Assembly: GCA_003647765.1 (NCBI GenBank)
Contig: QMNM01000131.1
Location: forward strand, 1-5,419
DNA length: 5,419 bases
Direction: 5' to 3'
Origin: Candidatus Cloacimonadota bacterium
Lineage (GTDB): Bacteria > Cloacimonadota > Cloacimonadia > JGIOTU-2 > B8-G9
The notes beneath the pieces are model-generated. The model had not been told where the DNA came from, ran no database searches, and saw only the letters and a list, made by a program, of their open reading frames with translations. Below are positions 5,339 to 5,419 of this stretch, piece after piece (positions within the stretch are counted from its first letter, which is position 1; each line of letters begins with the position of its first letter). Made by a program: the position numbers and the translations under genes.

Positions 5339-5377
5339 GAAACTCGACTCGGGTTCTTTGAACTCGAGTCGGGTTTC
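5339..5377. repeat. Strong 18-bp hairpin made of two near-identical units
   Basis: Positions 5339-5356 pair with 5360-5377 over 18 positions: 16 Watson-Crick pairs and two G:T (G:U in RNA), with a TTT loop at 5357-5359. The arms are also near-perfect direct repeats. AACTCGACTCGGGTT (5341-5355) and AACTCGAGTCGGGTT (5361-5375) differ by one base. The hairpin is far richer in GC than its surroundings. It could be an intergenic palindromic repeat (REP/MITE-like), a transcript-end stabiliser, or a protein-binding site. It is followed by ACGGTTAGG rather than a T-run, so a classical terminator is unlikely. Confidence 0.7.
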
Positions 5378-5419
5378 ACGGTTAGGAGTAATATATTTGT
5401 AAAAAACAATGACAAAAGA
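5378..5419. other. Window end, no gene supported
   Basis: The last 42 bases contain AGGAG at 5384-5388 and an ATG at 5409. The spacing of 20 bases is too long for a normal ribosome-binding site, and only three codons remain, so no gene start is called. Confidence 0.3.

Noticed and set aside
5339-5377. Start of a CRISPR array
   Set aside because: There are only two units, separated by 5 bases, forming a hairpin. There are no spacers and no cas genes.
5409-5419. Start of a gene at the ATG at 5409
   Set aside because: AGGAG is 20 bases away and only three codons remain, so there is nothing to test.

Overview
The window is AT-rich, and every recognisable gene lies on the + strand with short gaps between genes. 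It encodes a lipoprotein with a signal-peptidase II lipobox, and it carries the remains of an outer-membrane beta-barrel protein, a periplasmic LolA-like lipid-binding protein and an MMPL/RND permease. The source is therefore a double-membraned (diderm) bacterium. The low GC, the lipoprotein style and the short palindromic intergenic repeats at the right end suggest an uncultured lineage near the FCB group (Cloacimonadota-like). That placement is a guess from general resemblance, not a search result.

Left half (92-2120): this is mostly a decaying operon. Positions 92-256 are the 5' part of a lipoprotein gene, a diverged copy of the intact gene at 3202. It runs in frame into the 3' part of an MMPL/RND transporter gene (about 257-670), which has one extra base near 404 and one missing base near 540. 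Next is an intact patatin-like phospholipase (681-1619). It is followed by the first ~75-80 codons of an outer-membrane lipoprotein-sorting-like protein (TP_0789/LolA-like type) with a frameshift right after its start (1637-1875). At about 1870 this abuts the last ~80 codons of an outer-membrane barrel protein with an internal TGA (about 1872-2120). An RND permease, a LolA-like carrier and an outer-membrane barrel look like an envelope lipid or hydrophobe export set. All three are now truncated, and only the patatin gene looks functional.

Right half (2120-5162): three intact genes follow. An ammonia-dependent NAD+ synthetase (nadE, 2120-3088) has a start codon that overlaps the dead barrel gene's stop. 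A small lipoprotein with a carboxypeptidase-regulatory-like beta-sandwich domain occupies 3202-3636. A 483-residue radical SAM protein with a CxxxCxxC cluster motif and a Cys-rich, SPASM-like C-terminal part occupies 3711-5162. Each of the last two has a good Shine-Dalgarno sequence.

Right edge (5163-5419): no gene is visible. The stretch holds several palindromes, including two related REP-like short hairpins (5266-5278 and 5316-5328, the second followed by a T-run) and a strong 18-bp stem with a 3-base loop (5339-5377). No CRISPR array, tRNA or rRNA gene, or intact mobile element was seen. The most notable content is the partly eroded envelope-transport operon and the lipoprotein/permease gene fusion. 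I do not see convincing evidence for a wholly new system.
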